A stretch of DNA of 64,000 bases from Rhodospirillales bacterium (GTDB lineage: Bacteria > Pseudomonadota > Alphaproteobacteria > Rhodospirillales > GLO-3), in NCBI GenBank assembly GCA_003354135.1, contig PIVK01000002.1, positions 52,210 to 116,209 on the forward strand, in the 5' to 3' direction. The notes beneath the pieces are model-generated. The model worked only from the letters and a program-made list of their open reading frames with translations. It ran no database searches and was not told the origin of the DNA. The position numbers and the translations under genes were made by a program. Positions within the stretch are counted from its first letter, which is position 1. Every line of letters starts with the position of its first letter. Positions 1 to 8,934 of the stretch are shown here, piece by piece.

Positions 1-417
1 CTCGAAGTGGTCGAAGAATCGCGCGAACGCCGCGAGGCGATCTTGGAAGCTCTCCTCGCCGAATTCTCAATCACCCATCTGAGGCGGGCGCCGGCGCTTG
101 CGCTTTCGGGCGGCGAACGGCGCCGGGTCGAGATCGCACGGGCTTTGGCCACCAACCCCCACTTCATCCTTCTTGACGAGCCGTTCGCCGGGATCGACCC
201 GATTGCGGTCGGGGACATCCGCGATCTGGTTTCCCATCTCAAGGATCGGGGAATCGGTGTGCTCATCACGGACCATAACGTCCGCGAGACGCTGGATGTG
301 ATCGACCGGGCCTACATCATCCATGACGGCACGATGTTGATGGAAGGCACGCCTTCGGACATTGTTGGCAACGAAGACGTGCGCCGTGTCTATCTGGGCG
401 ATCGATTTAGTCTCTAG
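1..417 (+). CDS. lptB: LPS export ABC transporter ATP-binding protein LptB (3' part)
   Basis: The gene enters from the left edge, so only the last 138 codons are present. The ABC signature ([16 protein letters not shown]), Walker B with catalytic Glu ([13 protein letters not shown]) and the H-loop ([13 protein letters not shown]) are all visible. The NVRETLD wording after the H-loop is typical of LptB, the cytoplasmic ATPase that drives LptFG to move lipopolysaccharide to the outer membrane. The stop codon overlaps the first possible GTG of rpoN by one base, the usual lptB-rpoN order in proteobacteria. The Walker A region lies outside the window. Confidence 0.93.
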   Translation, partial: LEVVEESRERREAILEALLAEFSITHLRRAPALALSGGERRRVEIARALATNPHFILLDEPFAGIDPIAVGDIRDLVSHLKDRGIGVLITDHNVRETLDVIDRAYIIHDGTMLMEGTPSDIVGNEDVRRVYLGDRFSL

Positions 418-431
418 TGCCCGGTCCCGCC

Positions 432-1964
432 ATGGCGCTCACCCCTCGTCTCGATCTGCGTCAAAGCCAGCAGCTGGTTATGACGCCGCAATTGCAGCAG
501 GCGATCAAGCTGCTGCAGCTCAACAACATCGAACTCGCCGAATACGTCGACACCGAGCTTGAACAAAATCCGCTGCTCGAACGGGAGGATCCCGAATCTG
601 ACGCGGCAACCCCCGAGCGCGGCGAGGACGAAGGTCAGGCCGAGCCGGAAGTGGCTCCGGCGGGGCTTGAAGATGTCGACATCGTCGTTTCCAAGGACCA
701 GGGGCCGGCGGATGAAACGGCCCTCGATATCGACTACGAAAATACCTGGACCAACGACAGCCATGCCGACGCCGTTGCCCCTGGAGGCGCGGAATCCCCG
801 GCCTTTGCCGAATGGGGATCGCGTGGAGGCGGCGGTTTCGACGGCGGCGAATACGACCTGGAACAAACCCTGTCTCAGACCGAAACCCTCCGCGATTATC
901 TGATCACTCAGCTCAATATGGAGATCGGCGATGCGGCGCAACGCATGATCGGGCTCCATCTTATCGACATGCTGGACGAGGCGGGGTACATGGCCGATGG
1001 CCTTGAAGGCGTGGCCGAAATGCTGGACTGCAGTCTGGGTGAGGTGGAGGTGACCCTGGAAAGGATCCAGCATTTCGATCCCCCGGGTATCTTCGCCCGC
1101 GACCTGAAGGAGTGCCTTGCCCTACAGCTTCGCGAGTTGAACCGCCTCGATCCGGCAATGACCGCCTTGCTGGAAAACCTGGACCTGCTGGCCAAACGCG
1201 AACTTAGGGCGTTGATACGCATCTGCGGCGTGGACAAAGAGGATCTGGTCGACATGGTGAACGAGATCCGAATGTTGGATCCGAAACCGGCCCTTTCCTT
1301 CGACCATACGATCAGTCAGCCCATAACGCCCGACGTTTTCATGCGGCCCAAACCGCGCGGCGGCTGGATCGTCGAGCTGAACAACGACACCCTGCCCAGG
1401 GTTCTGGTCAACAATCATTATCACGCCATGGTTAGCAAGACGGCGCGATCCAAGACAGACAAGCAGTACATCAACGAGTGCTTCCAGTCGGCCAACTGGC
1501 TGATTCGCTCGCTGCATCAGCGGGCCACAACCATCCTCAAGGTGGCGACGGAGTTGGTACGCCAGCAGGATGCCTTTTTCGCCAAAGGGGTTCAGCACCT
1601 GAAACCCCTGGTTCTCAGGGACATTGCCGATGCTATCGAGATGCACGAGAGCACGGTGAGCCGTGTCACCTCCAACAAGTACATCGCGACGCCGCGCGGG
1701 ATCTTCGAACTCAAGTATTTCTTCACACCGGCCATCGCCTCATCAGCGGGCGGCGAGGCCCATTCGGCAGAAGCGGTGCGCCACCGCATCAAAGCCTTGA
1801 TCAATGAGGAAGCGGCGGATGCCGTCCTGTCGGACGACAAGATCGTGACGATCCTCAGGGCAAAGGGCGTCGATATCGCGCGCCGCACGGTGGCGAAATA
1901 CCGTGAGTCCATGGGGATCGGATCGTCGGTCCGGCGCCGCCGCGAAAAATCGGTGCAAATCTAG
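432..1964 (+). CDS. rpoN: RNA polymerase sigma-54 factor RpoN
   Basis: A 510-residue sigma-54 factor that directs RNA polymerase to -24/-12 promoters and needs an AAA+ activator. The N-terminal region I begins MALTPRLDLRQSQQLVMTPQ, as expected for interaction with activators. An acidic linker (about residues 45-125) follows, then the core-binding region. Near residue 483 is the RpoN box ARRTVAKYRE, which contacts the -24 element. An upstream in-frame GTG at 417 would add five residues; ATG at 432 matches the family start better. The hpf and ptsN genes downstream are the usual companions of rpoN. Confidence 0.97.
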   Translation: MALTPRLDLRQSQQLVMTPQLQQAIKLLQLNNIELAEYVDTELEQNPLLEREDPESDAATPERGEDEGQAEPEVAPAGLEDVDIVVSKDQGPADETALDIDYENTWTNDSHADAVAPGGAESPAFAEWGSRGGGGFDGGEYDLEQTLSQTETLRDYLITQLNMEIGDAAQRMIGLHLIDMLDEAGYMADGLEGVAEMLDCSLGEVEVTLERIQHFDPPGIFARDLKECLALQLRELNRLDPAMTALLENLDLLAKRELRALIRICGVDKEDLVDMVNEIRMLDPKPALSFDHTISQPITPDVFMRPKPRGGWIVELNNDTLPRVLVNNHYHAMVSKTARSKTDKQYINECFQSANWLIRSLHQRATTILKVATELVRQQDAFFAKGVQHLKPLVLRDIADAIEMHESTVSRVTSNKYIATPRGIFELKYFFTPAIASSAGGEAHSAEAVRHRIKALINEEAADAVLSDDKIVTILRAKGVDIARRTVAKYRESMGIGSSVRRRREKSVQI

Positions 1965-2163
1965 ACGGGAGAAAGCATCACGCGGGCCCGAGTCAGTATC
2001 TATTGACTTCGGATGGTCCGACAATTACCTTCCGGGCCTTCGCAAGCCAAGGGCACCTGAATGCGGTTCCTGGGAATCGTTTGGATCACCCGGAGAGCTC
2101 GGAAACCAAGACACACCGATTTCCACAAGAGAGAGGCCCCTAGAAGCGGGACAACGTTGATTC

Positions 2164-2733
2164 ATGGAAATTACAGTCAAAGGTAAGCAAATGGACGTGG
2201 GCGGGGCCTTGCGCGGCCACGTCACGGAGAATTTGGGCAGTGTCGTAACCAAGTATTTCGACAGAGCGCTCGACGCGACGGTCACGTTCTCCAAGATCAA
2301 TCACGGGTTCCGTTCTGATATCCTGGTCCATCCGGGTCGGGGGCTCCTGGTTCAGGGCGTGGGCGAGGGCAACGATGCCCATGTGGCCTTCGACAACGCC
2401 GTCCACCGCATCGAAAAGCAGCTCCGGCGCTACAAGAAGCGCCTGCGTGATCATCACAAGGCCCGCCCGGACGAGAAGATCATCGCCGCTCAACGTTATG
2501 TGCTGGCTCCGGAAAGCGAGGAAGAGGAAGCTCCGACGGAGAACAACCCCGCCATCATCGCCGAAATGCCGACGTCCGTTGCTTCGTTGACGGTTGGCGA
2601 GGCGGTCATGCGCATGGACTTGGCGGACGTTTCAGCCATGATGTTCCGGAATTCCGCCCATGATGGCCTGAATGTCGTCTACCGCCGTGCGGATGGAAAC
2701 ATCGGGTGGATTGATCCCAGCGAGGGGAGCTGA
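2164..2733 (+). CDS. hpf: Ribosome hibernation promoting factor, long form
   Basis: A 189-residue protein with the N-terminal S30AE/YfiA fold (start MEITVKGKQMDVGGALRGHV), which sits in the decoding channel of idle ribosomes. A variable acidic linker (about 112-130) leads to a C-terminal dimerisation domain (GEAVMRMDLADVSAMMFRNS to the end). The C-terminal domain marks the long form, which pairs ribosomes into 100S dimers without needing RMF. About 200 bp separate it from rpoN, so it probably has its own promoter; a TTGACT hexamer at 2003-2008 is a possible -35 but I see no convincing -10. Confidence 0.95.
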   Translation: MEITVKGKQMDVGGALRGHVTENLGSVVTKYFDRALDATVTFSKINHGFRSDILVHPGRGLLVQGVGEGNDAHVAFDNAVHRIEKQLRRYKKRLRDHHKARPDEKIIAAQRYVLAPESEEEEAPTENNPAIIAEMPTSVASLTVGEAVMRMDLADVSAMMFRNSAHDGLNVVYRRADGNIGWIDPSEGS

Positions 2734-2756
2734 GTCCTCGGGGACAGGGAGCGGTC

Positions 2757-3221
2757 ATGGAAATTACCGATCTCCTTACGGCGGATGCCGTAGTCGCCAA
2801 TTTACGGGCGACGAATAAGAAGCAGGCCCTGCAGGACCTGTCAAAGCGTGCTGCGGAGTTGACGGGGCTCCACGAGCGGGCAATTTTCGATGTTCTGATG
2901 GAACGTGAACGCCTCGGCACCACAGGTGTCGGCAATGGCATCGCCATCCCCCACGGTAAGTTGGGCACCCTCGACAAGCTTCACGGCCTGTTTGCCCGCC
3001 TTGAGGAGGCGATCGATTTCGATTCCATAGATGAACAGCCCGTCGATCTGATTTTCCTGTTGCTGGCGCCTGAGTCGGCGGGGGCCGACCATCTCAAGGC
3101 CCTGGCCCGAGTTTCCCGCTTGCTGCGCGACAAGTCGGTCTGCGAGAAGCTGCGTGGAACCGATAACGGCGAGGCCCTCTACGCTTTACTCGCCGATTCC
3201 TCGGCACCCCGGGCGGCGTAA
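2757..3221 (+). CDS. ptsN: PTS IIA-like nitrogen regulatory protein PtsN (EIIA-Ntr)
   Basis: A 154-residue EIIA-Ntr protein, the final phospho-acceptor of the nitrogen phosphotransferase relay. The phosphorylated histidine is His66 in GIAIPHGKLG. The motif PVDLIFLLLAPESAGADHL is typical of the family. It has regulatory rather than sugar-transport roles, affecting potassium transport and sigma-54-linked processes in relatives. The start codon follows GGGGACAGGGAG, and the gene lies 23 bp after hpf, so the two are probably co-transcribed. A palindromic repeat begins eight bases after the stop. Confidence 0.95.
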   Translation: MEITDLLTADAVVANLRATNKKQALQDLSKRAAELTGLHERAIFDVLMERERLGTTGVGNGIAIPHGKLGTLDKLHGLFARLEEAIDFDSIDEQPVDLIFLLLAPESAGADHLKALARVSRLLRDKSVCEKLRGTDNGEALYALLADSSAPRAA

Positions 3222-3228
3222 AGCCAAC

Positions 3229-3290
3229 ATAAACCGAGTCATTGCCGTGACCCGGTTTATGTCGTGAATCGCCTTTTATTTCAAAGGGGA
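3229..3290. repeat. Dispersed palindromic repeat family 2, partial copy A
   Basis: Just after the ptsN stop lies a hairpin-forming inverted repeat: 13-bp arms at 3229-3241 and 3248-3260 with one mismatch, around the loop TTGCCG. The same hairpin recurs at 30504-30529, and the following bases (GTCGTGAATC... TTTCAAA) also resemble that copy. It lies between the convergent ptsN and hsp20 genes and may help end transcription, although no T-run follows the stem. Confidence 0.7.
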
Positions 3291-3334
3291 AGTCGGACTT
3301 GGTCCGACGTTTGTCCTTGCGGATAACGGATACT

Positions 3335-3799
3335 CTAATCCGTCTTCGCCTCGATGGTCTTGGTCCGCTTGCGGCCTTTCGGCGCCGATACGTCTTCGAT
3401 TTTGATGGTCCGGACTTCGGGTTCGACCACCACACGTTCCAGGTCGATGTGCAGCAGGCCGTTATCCAGACTGGCGCCTGTAACCTCGATCCCTTCGGCC
3501 AGCACGAAGCTGCGCTGGAACTGGCGCGAGGCGACGCCCCGGTGCAGGTAAACCCGCTCGGAATCGTCTTCCGCATGTTTTCCGCGGATCACGAGCTGGT
3601 TCTCCTCGATGGTGATTTGCAGGTCCTCCATGGAGAAGCCGGCCACCGCCAAGGTGATGCGGAGCGCGGTTTCGCCTAGCTGTTCGATGTTGTAGGGGGG
3701 ATATCCTTCGGCCGAGGTCTTAGAAACCCGGTCAAGGATCCTCTCAAAATGGTCGAAACCGAGAAACAGGGGGTTATTGAAATGCGTCATCCGCGCCAT
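3335..3799 (-). CDS. Hsp20/alpha-crystallin small heat-shock protein
   Basis: A 154-residue ATP-independent holdase of the IbpA type. The start MARMTHFNNPLFLGFDHFER and the following YPPYNIEQLGETALRI are typical of proteobacterial IbpA-like proteins. The alpha-crystallin domain spans roughly residues 35-135, with a Lys/Arg-rich tail. ATG at 3799 was chosen because AGAGGAGGA lies just upstream; the reading frame stays open further 5', but that extension is low-complexity and unlikely to be translated. A TTGACA hexamer on the minus strand (3927-3922) could be a -35 element. I see no clear heat-shock regulatory hairpin. Confidence 0.92.
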   Translation of the reverse strand: MARMTHFNNPLFLGFDHFERILDRVSKTSAEGYPPYNIEQLGETALRITLAVAGFSMEDLQITIEENQLVIRGKHAEDDSERVYLHRGVASRQFQRSFVLAEGIEVTGASLDNGLLHIDLERVVVEPEVRTIKIEDVSAPKGRKRTKTIEAKTD

Positions 3800-3945
3800 A
3801 CCGCGTCCTCCTCTTCGCATGATCGAGCGAGTCCGATGTGCGGGCCCTCGTCGCGAGGCGCCCCGGCGGCACCGCCAAGCCCGGCGCCGTCCAGCATCAA
3901 TGTGTGCTCGGTTGTGTCCATCTGTCAACCGGGGGGCAGGAAACG

Positions 3946-3971
3946 AAAAGCCTGGCCGAAGCCAGGCTTTT
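3946..3971 (-). terminator. Rho-independent terminator of tRNA-Ala
   Basis: A perfect 11-bp inverted repeat (AAAAGCCTGGC, loop CGAA, GCCAGGCTTTT) lies 13 bp beyond the 3' end of the tRNA. Read on the minus strand it is a GC-rich stem ending in TTTT, a standard intrinsic terminator. The same stem could work on the plus strand too, but nothing transcribed in that direction needs it. Confidence 0.8.
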
Positions 3972-3984
3972 CTATTGGAAACTG

Positions 3985-4060
<76 letters not shown>

Positions 4061-4166
4061 AAAAAGGGTTTGCCCGCCTCGAAACGCATTAGTCCGCCCC
4101 GAGACCAGGGAGGGGAAAATAGGGGGATGGATGGCCGAACGCAAGGGAAAGATGGCTGTTTTCCCC

Positions 4167-4580
4167 TCAGCTCTTGTCCGTCACATCCTCGTCCACATGC
4201 TCCAGGACTTCGGACATGTCGTCGGCGTCCCTGCCCAGGTCCGACGCGTCCTCGATCAGGTCATCGTCCTCGTTGGGATCAGCCGGGGGAACGTCATCAG
4301 TCGCGTCATCCACGTTGTCGGTCAGATCTTCGGCCAAGTCATCCCCCGCCACATCGGCGGTGTTCTTCGGCATCTCCTCGCCGCCTTCGGCCGCCTTGGG
4401 AGCTTCAGGCTTGGGGGGGGGATCGGCCGGCTTGGCCGGCGCCCGGCGATAGCGGGCCACCGCGTCCACTTTGATCTTGGTTCCGCATTTGGGACATTCG
4501 GCCGGGTTCTTGCCGAGGTCGTAGAAATGAGCCCCGCAACTGAGGCAAAGGCGTTTCATTCCCAACTCCGGTTTTACCAC
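4167..4580 (-). CDS. FYDLN-acid family zinc-ribbon protein (TIGR02300)
   Basis: A 137-residue protein with an N-terminal zinc ribbon of two CxxC pairs (CLSC and CPKC) around the FYDL motif, then a Pro/Lys/Ala linker and a very acidic tail rich in Asp and Glu. This is the alphaproteobacterial FYDLN-acid family, whose role is unknown. GTG at 4580 was preferred over ATG at 4559 because GGAGGA lies at good spacing and because VVKPELG matches the conserved N-terminus. Its place beside aroA, on the opposite strand, is conserved in relatives. Confidence 0.88.
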   Translation of the reverse strand: MVKPELGMKRLCLSCGAHFYDLGKNPAECPKCGTKIKVDAVARYRRAPAKPADPPPKPEAPKAAEGGEEMPKNTADVAGDDLAEDLTDNVDDATDDVPPADPNEDDDLIEDASDLGRDADDMSEVLEHVDEDVTDKS

Positions 4581-4766
4581 TTCAATTCCTCCATTGGATT
4601 TGACCGAGAGGGTCACGTACGCAATTTGCATGATCCTTCGGTGCTGTCAAAAGCAAAAATCACCCCGGGTCGGAAAAAAAGCCCGTAGATAAGCTCCGTT
4701 CATCACGAGTCTCCCCGCCGGTGTCAAATTGTGCTAGAGACCCGGCGGAGAACAAAGGACCCGATA

Positions 4767-6107
4767 ATGACCCTGCCGCTTACAGCCTCGATGTCTCACG
4801 GGCTTGACGGAGACGTCGTCGTCCCAGGGGACAAATCCATTTCTCACCGGGCCCTGATCCTGGGGGCACTCGCCGTGGGGGAAACTCGGATCACCGGTCT
4901 TCTGGAGGGTGAAGACGTGCTGTGCACGGCTGCCGCCGTTTCCGCCCTCGGGGCCAGCCTGGAAAGGACCGGAGACGGTGCCTGGACGGTCGCGGGCCGG
5001 GGTGTCGGGGGGCTTCGCGAGCCAGATGTGCTGCTGGACATGGGCAACTCCGGCACCGGGGTGCGTCTGCTCTTAGGCGTGGCGGCAAGCCATCCCTTCA
5101 CTAGTTTCTTCGCCGGAGACGCCTCGCTCGGCAAACGGCCGATGGAGCGTGTCATGGCCCCGCTCCGGACCATGGGGGCCCACTTCGTTTCAGGTTCCGG
5201 CGGGCGGCTGCCGGTGGCGGTCACCGGCTCGGATAGGCTGGTCCCCATCGAATACGAAAGTCCCGTTGCGTCGGCCCAGGTAAAATCGGCCGTGCTGCTG
5301 GCCGGACTCGGGGCTCCCGGACGGACCACGGTGGTCGAGCCTTGTCCGTCACGCGACCATACGGAGCTCATGTTGCGTCACTTCGGCGCCGAGGTCACCG
5401 TCGCCGACCTCCCCGATGAAGCCCGCGCGGTAACGGTGGGCGGCCAGCCGGAGCTGGAAGGCCGCGACATCGCGGTGCCGGGCGATATTTCGTCCGCCGC
5501 ATTCCCGTTGGTGGCGGGGCTCATCGTACCCGGGTCCTCGGTAATGGTGCGCAATGTCGGCGTCAATCCGTTGCGCACGGGGCTTTTAAAGACACTGGCT
5601 GAAATGGGGGCCGAGATCAATTTCGAAAACCGCCGTCAGCAAGCCGGTGAACCTGTGGCCGATCTGGTGGTCGAGGCCGGACCCTTGCGGGGCGTCGAGG
5701 TGCCGCCCGAACGTGCTCCTTCGATGATCGACGAATATCCGATCCTCGCCGTCGCTTCTGCCTTTGCCGCCGGACCGACCCACATGCAAGGACTCAGGGA
5801 ACTTCGGGTCAAGGAAAGCGACCGCCTGGCGGTCATGACACGCGGCCTCAAAGCCTGCGGGGTTGATGTCGAGGAAGGCGAGGACTGGCTGGTGGTGCAC
5901 GGCACCGGGGGGCGGCCCAAAGGGGGAGCGACCATCGCGTCGGAACTCGACCACCGCATCGCCATGTCCTTCCTCTCCCTCGGCTTGGCCTCCGAGCAGC
6001 CGGTCTCGGTCGACGACGGGACTCCCATCGAAACCAGCTTCCCCGGATTCGTGGACCTGATGAACGGGCTGGGAGCGTGCATCATAGGAGAAGACGAAGG
6101 CGCATGA
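4767..6107 (+). CDS. aroA: 3-phosphoshikimate 1-carboxyvinyltransferase (EPSP synthase)
   Basis: A 446-residue EPSP synthase, sixth step of the shikimate pathway: it joins phosphoenolpyruvate to shikimate-3-phosphate. Visible motifs are [10 protein letters not shown] near the N-terminus, [13 protein letters not shown] for PEP binding, and the catalytic-Asp region [17 protein letters not shown] at 4767 follows AAAGGAC; an upstream in-frame GTG at 4731 is less likely. The stop overlaps the cmk start (ATGA), so the two are translationally coupled. This aroA-cmk-rpsA order is conserved in alphaproteobacteria. Confidence 0.97.
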   Translation: MTLPLTASMSHGLDGDVVVPGDKSISHRALILGALAVGETRITGLLEGEDVLCTAAAVSALGASLERTGDGAWTVAGRGVGGLREPDVLLDMGNSGTGVRLLLGVAASHPFTSFFAGDASLGKRPMERVMAPLRTMGAHFVSGSGGRLPVAVTGSDRLVPIEYESPVASAQVKSAVLLAGLGAPGRTTVVEPCPSRDHTELMLRHFGAEVTVADLPDEARAVTVGGQPELEGRDIAVPGDISSAAFPLVAGLIVPGSSVMVRNVGVNPLRTGLLKTLAEMGAEINFENRRQQAGEPVADLVVEAGPLRGVEVPPERAPSMIDEYPILAVASAFAAGPTHMQGLRELRVKESDRLAVMTRGLKACGVDVEEGEDWLVVHGTGGRPKGGATIASELDHRIAMSFLSLGLASEQPVSVDDGTPIETSFPGFVDLMNGLGACIIGEDEGA

Positions 6108-6781
6108 TTATTGCCATCGACGGCCCCGCGGCGGCGGGCAAGGGAACCCTAGCCCGCAGACTGGCCACCAAATACGGGCTCGCGCTTCTGGATACGGGCC
6201 TGCTCTACCGTGCCGTAGGCGTGAAGGTGGTGGGAGCCGGTGGCGATCCCGAGGACGCGGCCACCGCCACCAAGGTGGCCCAAGAGCTGGAGCCACGGGA
6301 CCTTGAAGCGGAAACCCTGCGCAGCGACGAGGCGGCACAGGCGGCCTCCAAGGTCTCGGCCATTCCAGGGGTCCGCGCCGCTCTTCTCCAGTTCCAGCGG
6401 GACTTCGCGCACCACCCGCCCGAGGGCAAGAACGGCACAGTTCTCGACGGCCGGGACATCGGCACCGTGGTCTGCCCGGACGCCCTGGCCAAGCTCTTTG
6501 TCACGGCCAGCACCGAAGTCCGTGCCCATCGCCGATTCAAAGAGTTGCAGGAGCGGGAGCTCGACGCTATATATGCCCGCGTCCTGGAGGACATGAAGGA
6601 ACGTGACGCCCGTGATTCGGGCCGTGACGTAGCACCGTTGGAGCCGGCCGAGGACGCGTTCGTCCTAGACACCAGCGATATGGATGCCGACGCTGCATTC
6701 GCCGCGGCGCTCGATTTCGTTGCCTCCAAGGACCGGCAGGACCGGGTTCGCCTGGAACCTCGCCGGAAACACAGAGAATGA
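6104..6781 (+). CDS. cmk: (d)CMP kinase
   Basis: A 225-residue cytidylate kinase that phosphorylates CMP and dCMP with ATP for pyrimidine nucleotide supply. The P-loop is [10 protein letters not shown] close to the N-terminus, and the NMP-binding segment [14 protein letters not shown] follows near residue 120. Translation starts in the ATGA overlap with aroA; an upstream in-frame start is inside aroA and is rejected. About 108 bp separate it from rpsA. Confidence 0.96.
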   Translation: MIIAIDGPAAAGKGTLARRLATKYGLALLDTGLLYRAVGVKVVGAGGDPEDAATATKVAQELEPRDLEAETLRSDEAAQAASKVSAIPGVRAALLQFQRDFAHHPPEGKNGTVLDGRDIGTVVCPDALAKLFVTASTEVRAHRRFKELQERELDAIYARVLEDMKERDARDSGRDVAPLEPAEDAFVLDTSDMDADAAFAAALDFVASKDRQDRVRLEPRRKHRE

Positions 6782-6889
6782 CGGCCCCGCCCGGAAACGG
6801 ACGGTCGGTTCGTCGCTTCGTTCAATGAACCCAAGACCGCGGGATACAACCCGCCGGCAGGAACAGACGATTTTGAAAGGTAACGACTG

Positions 6890-8854
6890 ATGACTGAAGA
6901 TTTCGCTAAACTTCTCGAAGAGTCCCTCGGTGACTCCGAAAGCTTCGAGGGCCAGGTACTGAAGGGTACCATTCTTTCCCTCGCCAATGATTTCGCCCTG
7001 GTGGATGTGGGCTTGAAGTCAGAGGGACGGGTCCCGCTGAATGAGTTCGGGGTTGGCGATGCCGATTCCGACGTCAAGATCGGAGACGTGGTGGACGTGT
7101 TCGTCGAACGCTACGAGGACCGTGACGGCGTCATCCGGCTGAGCCGCGAGAAGGCACGCCGCGAGGAAGCCTGGACCGACCTGGAGAAGACCTTCAACGC
7201 CAGCCAACGTGTCAACGGCGTCATCTTCGGCCGTGTCAAGGGCGGCTTCATCGTCGACCTCTCGGGCGCCGTGGCCTTCCTGCCGGGCAGCCAGGTCGAC
7301 ATCCGCCCCGTGCGCGACATCTCGCCCCTGATGGGCGTCCCGCAGCCCTTCCAGATCCTCAAGATGGACCGAGCGCGCAACAACATCGTGGTCTCCCGCC
7401 GCGCGGTCCTTGAGGAAACCCGCGCGGAGGCCCGCTCCGAACTGATCGCCAACCTCTCCGAGGGACAGGTCCTCGAAGGCGTGGTCAAGAACATCACCGA
7501 TTACGGCGCTTTCGTCGATCTTGGCGGCGTCGACGGTCTTTTACATGTCACAGACATTTCCTGGCGGCGCATCAACCATCCGTCCGAAACCCTGCAGATC
7601 GGCCAGACGATCAACGTGCAGGTCGTCCGCTTCAATGCCGAGACCCAGCGCATCAGCCTCGGCATGAAGCAGCTCGAAGCCGATCCGTGGGAGGGTGTCG
7701 AAGCCAAGTATCCGGTGGGCAACCAACTCAAGGGCCGGGTCACCAATATCACCGACTACGGCGCCTTCGTCGAGTTGGAGCCGGGTGTCGAGGGCCTGGT
7801 CCACGTCTCCGAGATGAGCTGGACCAAGAAAAACATCCATCCCGGCAAAATCATCTCCACCAGCCAAGAAGTCGAGGTCATGGTGCTCGACGCCGATCCC
7901 GAGAAGCGACGCATCTCGCTCGGCCTCAAGCAGTGCATGTCCAACCCTTGGGAGGCCTTCGCCGCCGACTTCCCCGTCGGAACCGACATCGAGGGCGAGG
8001 TCAAGAACATCACCGAATTCGGTCTCTTCATCGGTTTGTCCGGCAAGATCGACGGCATGGCCCACCTGTCCGATCTCAGCTGGGAAAAGCCGGGAGAGGA
8101 AGCGCTGCAGGACTACAAGAAGGGCGACATGGTCAAAGCCCGTGTCCTCGACGTCGACGTCGAAAAGGAGCGCATCAGCCTCGGTGTCAAGCAGCTCTCC
8201 TCCGATCCCTTCGAGGCCAGCGCCTCCAAGGTCAAGAGGGGGGCGGTGGTCACTTGCACCGTGACTGCGGTGACAGACGGCGGCATCGAGGTGTCGGTGG
8301 AGGGCATGTCTGGCTTCATCCGCAAGGCGGAACTCGGCCGTGACCGCTCCGAACAGCGTCCGGACCGCTTTGCTGCCGGCGAGAAGGTGGACGCCAAGGT
8401 CACTCAGATCGACCGTTCCGGCCGCAAGCTGAGTCTTTCCATCAAGGCCCTGGAAGTGGCCGAAGAGAAGAAGGCGATGGCCGAGTACGGGTCGTCCGAC
8501 TCCGGCGCCAGCCTGGGCGACATCCTGGGCGCGGCCCTGCAGGAGAAGAAAGAGGCCGTCGAGCAGAAGGAGGCCAAGGAGAAGCCCAAGAAGAAGGCCG
8601 CTCCAAAGAAGAAGGCTAAGGCCGAGGAAGAGGCTCCCGCTGAGGAGGCTCCGGCCGAGGAGAAGCCCAAGAAGAAGGCCGCTCCGAAGAAGAAGGCCAA
8701 GGCCGAGGAAGAGGCTCCCGCTGAGGAGGCTCTGACCGAGGAGAAGCCCAAGAAGAAGGCCGCTCCGAAGAAGAAGGCCAAGGCCGAGGAAGAGGCTCCC
8801 GCTGAGGAGGCTCCGGCCGAGGACGCCGCAGTCAAGGGCGAAGCCGAGTCCTGA
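6890..8854 (+). CDS. rpsA: Small ribosomal subunit protein S1 with repetitive Lys/Ala/Glu tail
   Basis: A 654-residue S1 protein that helps mRNA bind the 30S subunit. Six S1 (OB-fold) repeats fill roughly residues 20-535; the central ones carry the signature NITDYGAFVDL or NITDYGAFVEL. Typical alphaproteobacterial S1 proteins end soon after the sixth repeat at about 560-570 residues. Here a roughly 90-residue tail follows, made of three tandem 27-residue units beginning EKPKKKAAPKKKAK and ending in a Glu/Ala/Pro stretch. The tail resembles histone-H1-like basic domains. GAAAGG precedes the ATG, and a strong terminator follows the stop. Confidence 0.97.
   Translation: MTEDFAKLLEESLGDSESFEGQVLKGTILSLANDFALVDVGLKSEGRVPLNEFGVGDADSDVKIGDVVDVFVERYEDRDGVIRLSREKARREEAWTDLEKTFNASQRVNGVIFGRVKGGFIVDLSGAVAFLPGSQVDIRPVRDISPLMGVPQPFQILKMDRARNNIVVSRRAVLEETRAEARSELIANLSEGQVLEGVVKNITDYGAFVDLGGVDGLLHVTDISWRRINHPSETLQIGQTINVQVVRFNAETQRISLGMKQLEADPWEGVEAKYPVGNQLKGRVTNITDYGAFVELEPGVEGLVHVSEMSWTKKNIHPGKIISTSQEVEVMVLDADPEKRRISLGLKQCMSNPWEAFAADFPVGTDIEGEVKNITEFGLFIGLSGKIDGMAHLSDLSWEKPGEEALQDYKKGDMVKARVLDVDVEKERISLGVKQLSSDPFEASASKVKRGAVVTCTVTAVTDGGIEVSVEGMSGFIRKAELGRDRSEQRPDRFAAGEKVDAKVTQIDRSGRKLSLSIKALEVAEEKKAMAEYGSSDSGASLGDILGAALQEKKEAVEQKEAKEKPKKKAAPKKKAKAEEEAPAEEAPAEEKPKKKAAPKKKAKAEEEAPAEEALTEEKPKKKAAPKKKAKAEEEAPAEEAPAEDAAVKGEAES
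8579..8821 (+). repeat. Three tandem 81-bp coding repeats in the rpsA tail
   Basis: Units start at 8579, 8660 and 8741 and are in frame, each encoding 27 residues (EKPKKKAAPKKKAK, then EEEAPAEEA-type acidic residues). The copies are nearly identical at DNA level: one unit has CTGACC where the others have CCGGCC, with a few synonymous changes. Such near-identity suggests recent duplication or ongoing gene conversion, so copy number may vary between strains. Confidence 0.93.
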
Positions 8855-8869
8855 CCGCGCGATTCCGGA

Positions 8870-8896
8870 GGCGGCCCCACACAGGGGCCGCCTTTT
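8870..8896 (+). terminator. Rho-independent terminator after rpsA
   Basis: A perfect 9-bp stem GGCGGCCCC / GGGGCCGCC around loop ACACA is followed by TTTT. It lies 16 bp after the rpsA stop and 39 bp before sppA, so it probably ends most of the aroA-cmk-rpsA transcription. Confidence 0.85.
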
Positions 8897-8934
8897 CAGG
8901 ACTCTTGACGGGACGACGAACCGGGGACAGGTAA

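Noticed and set aside
8579..8821. CRISPR or tandem non-coding repeat
   Set aside because: The units are contiguous, in frame within rpsA and have no spacers.
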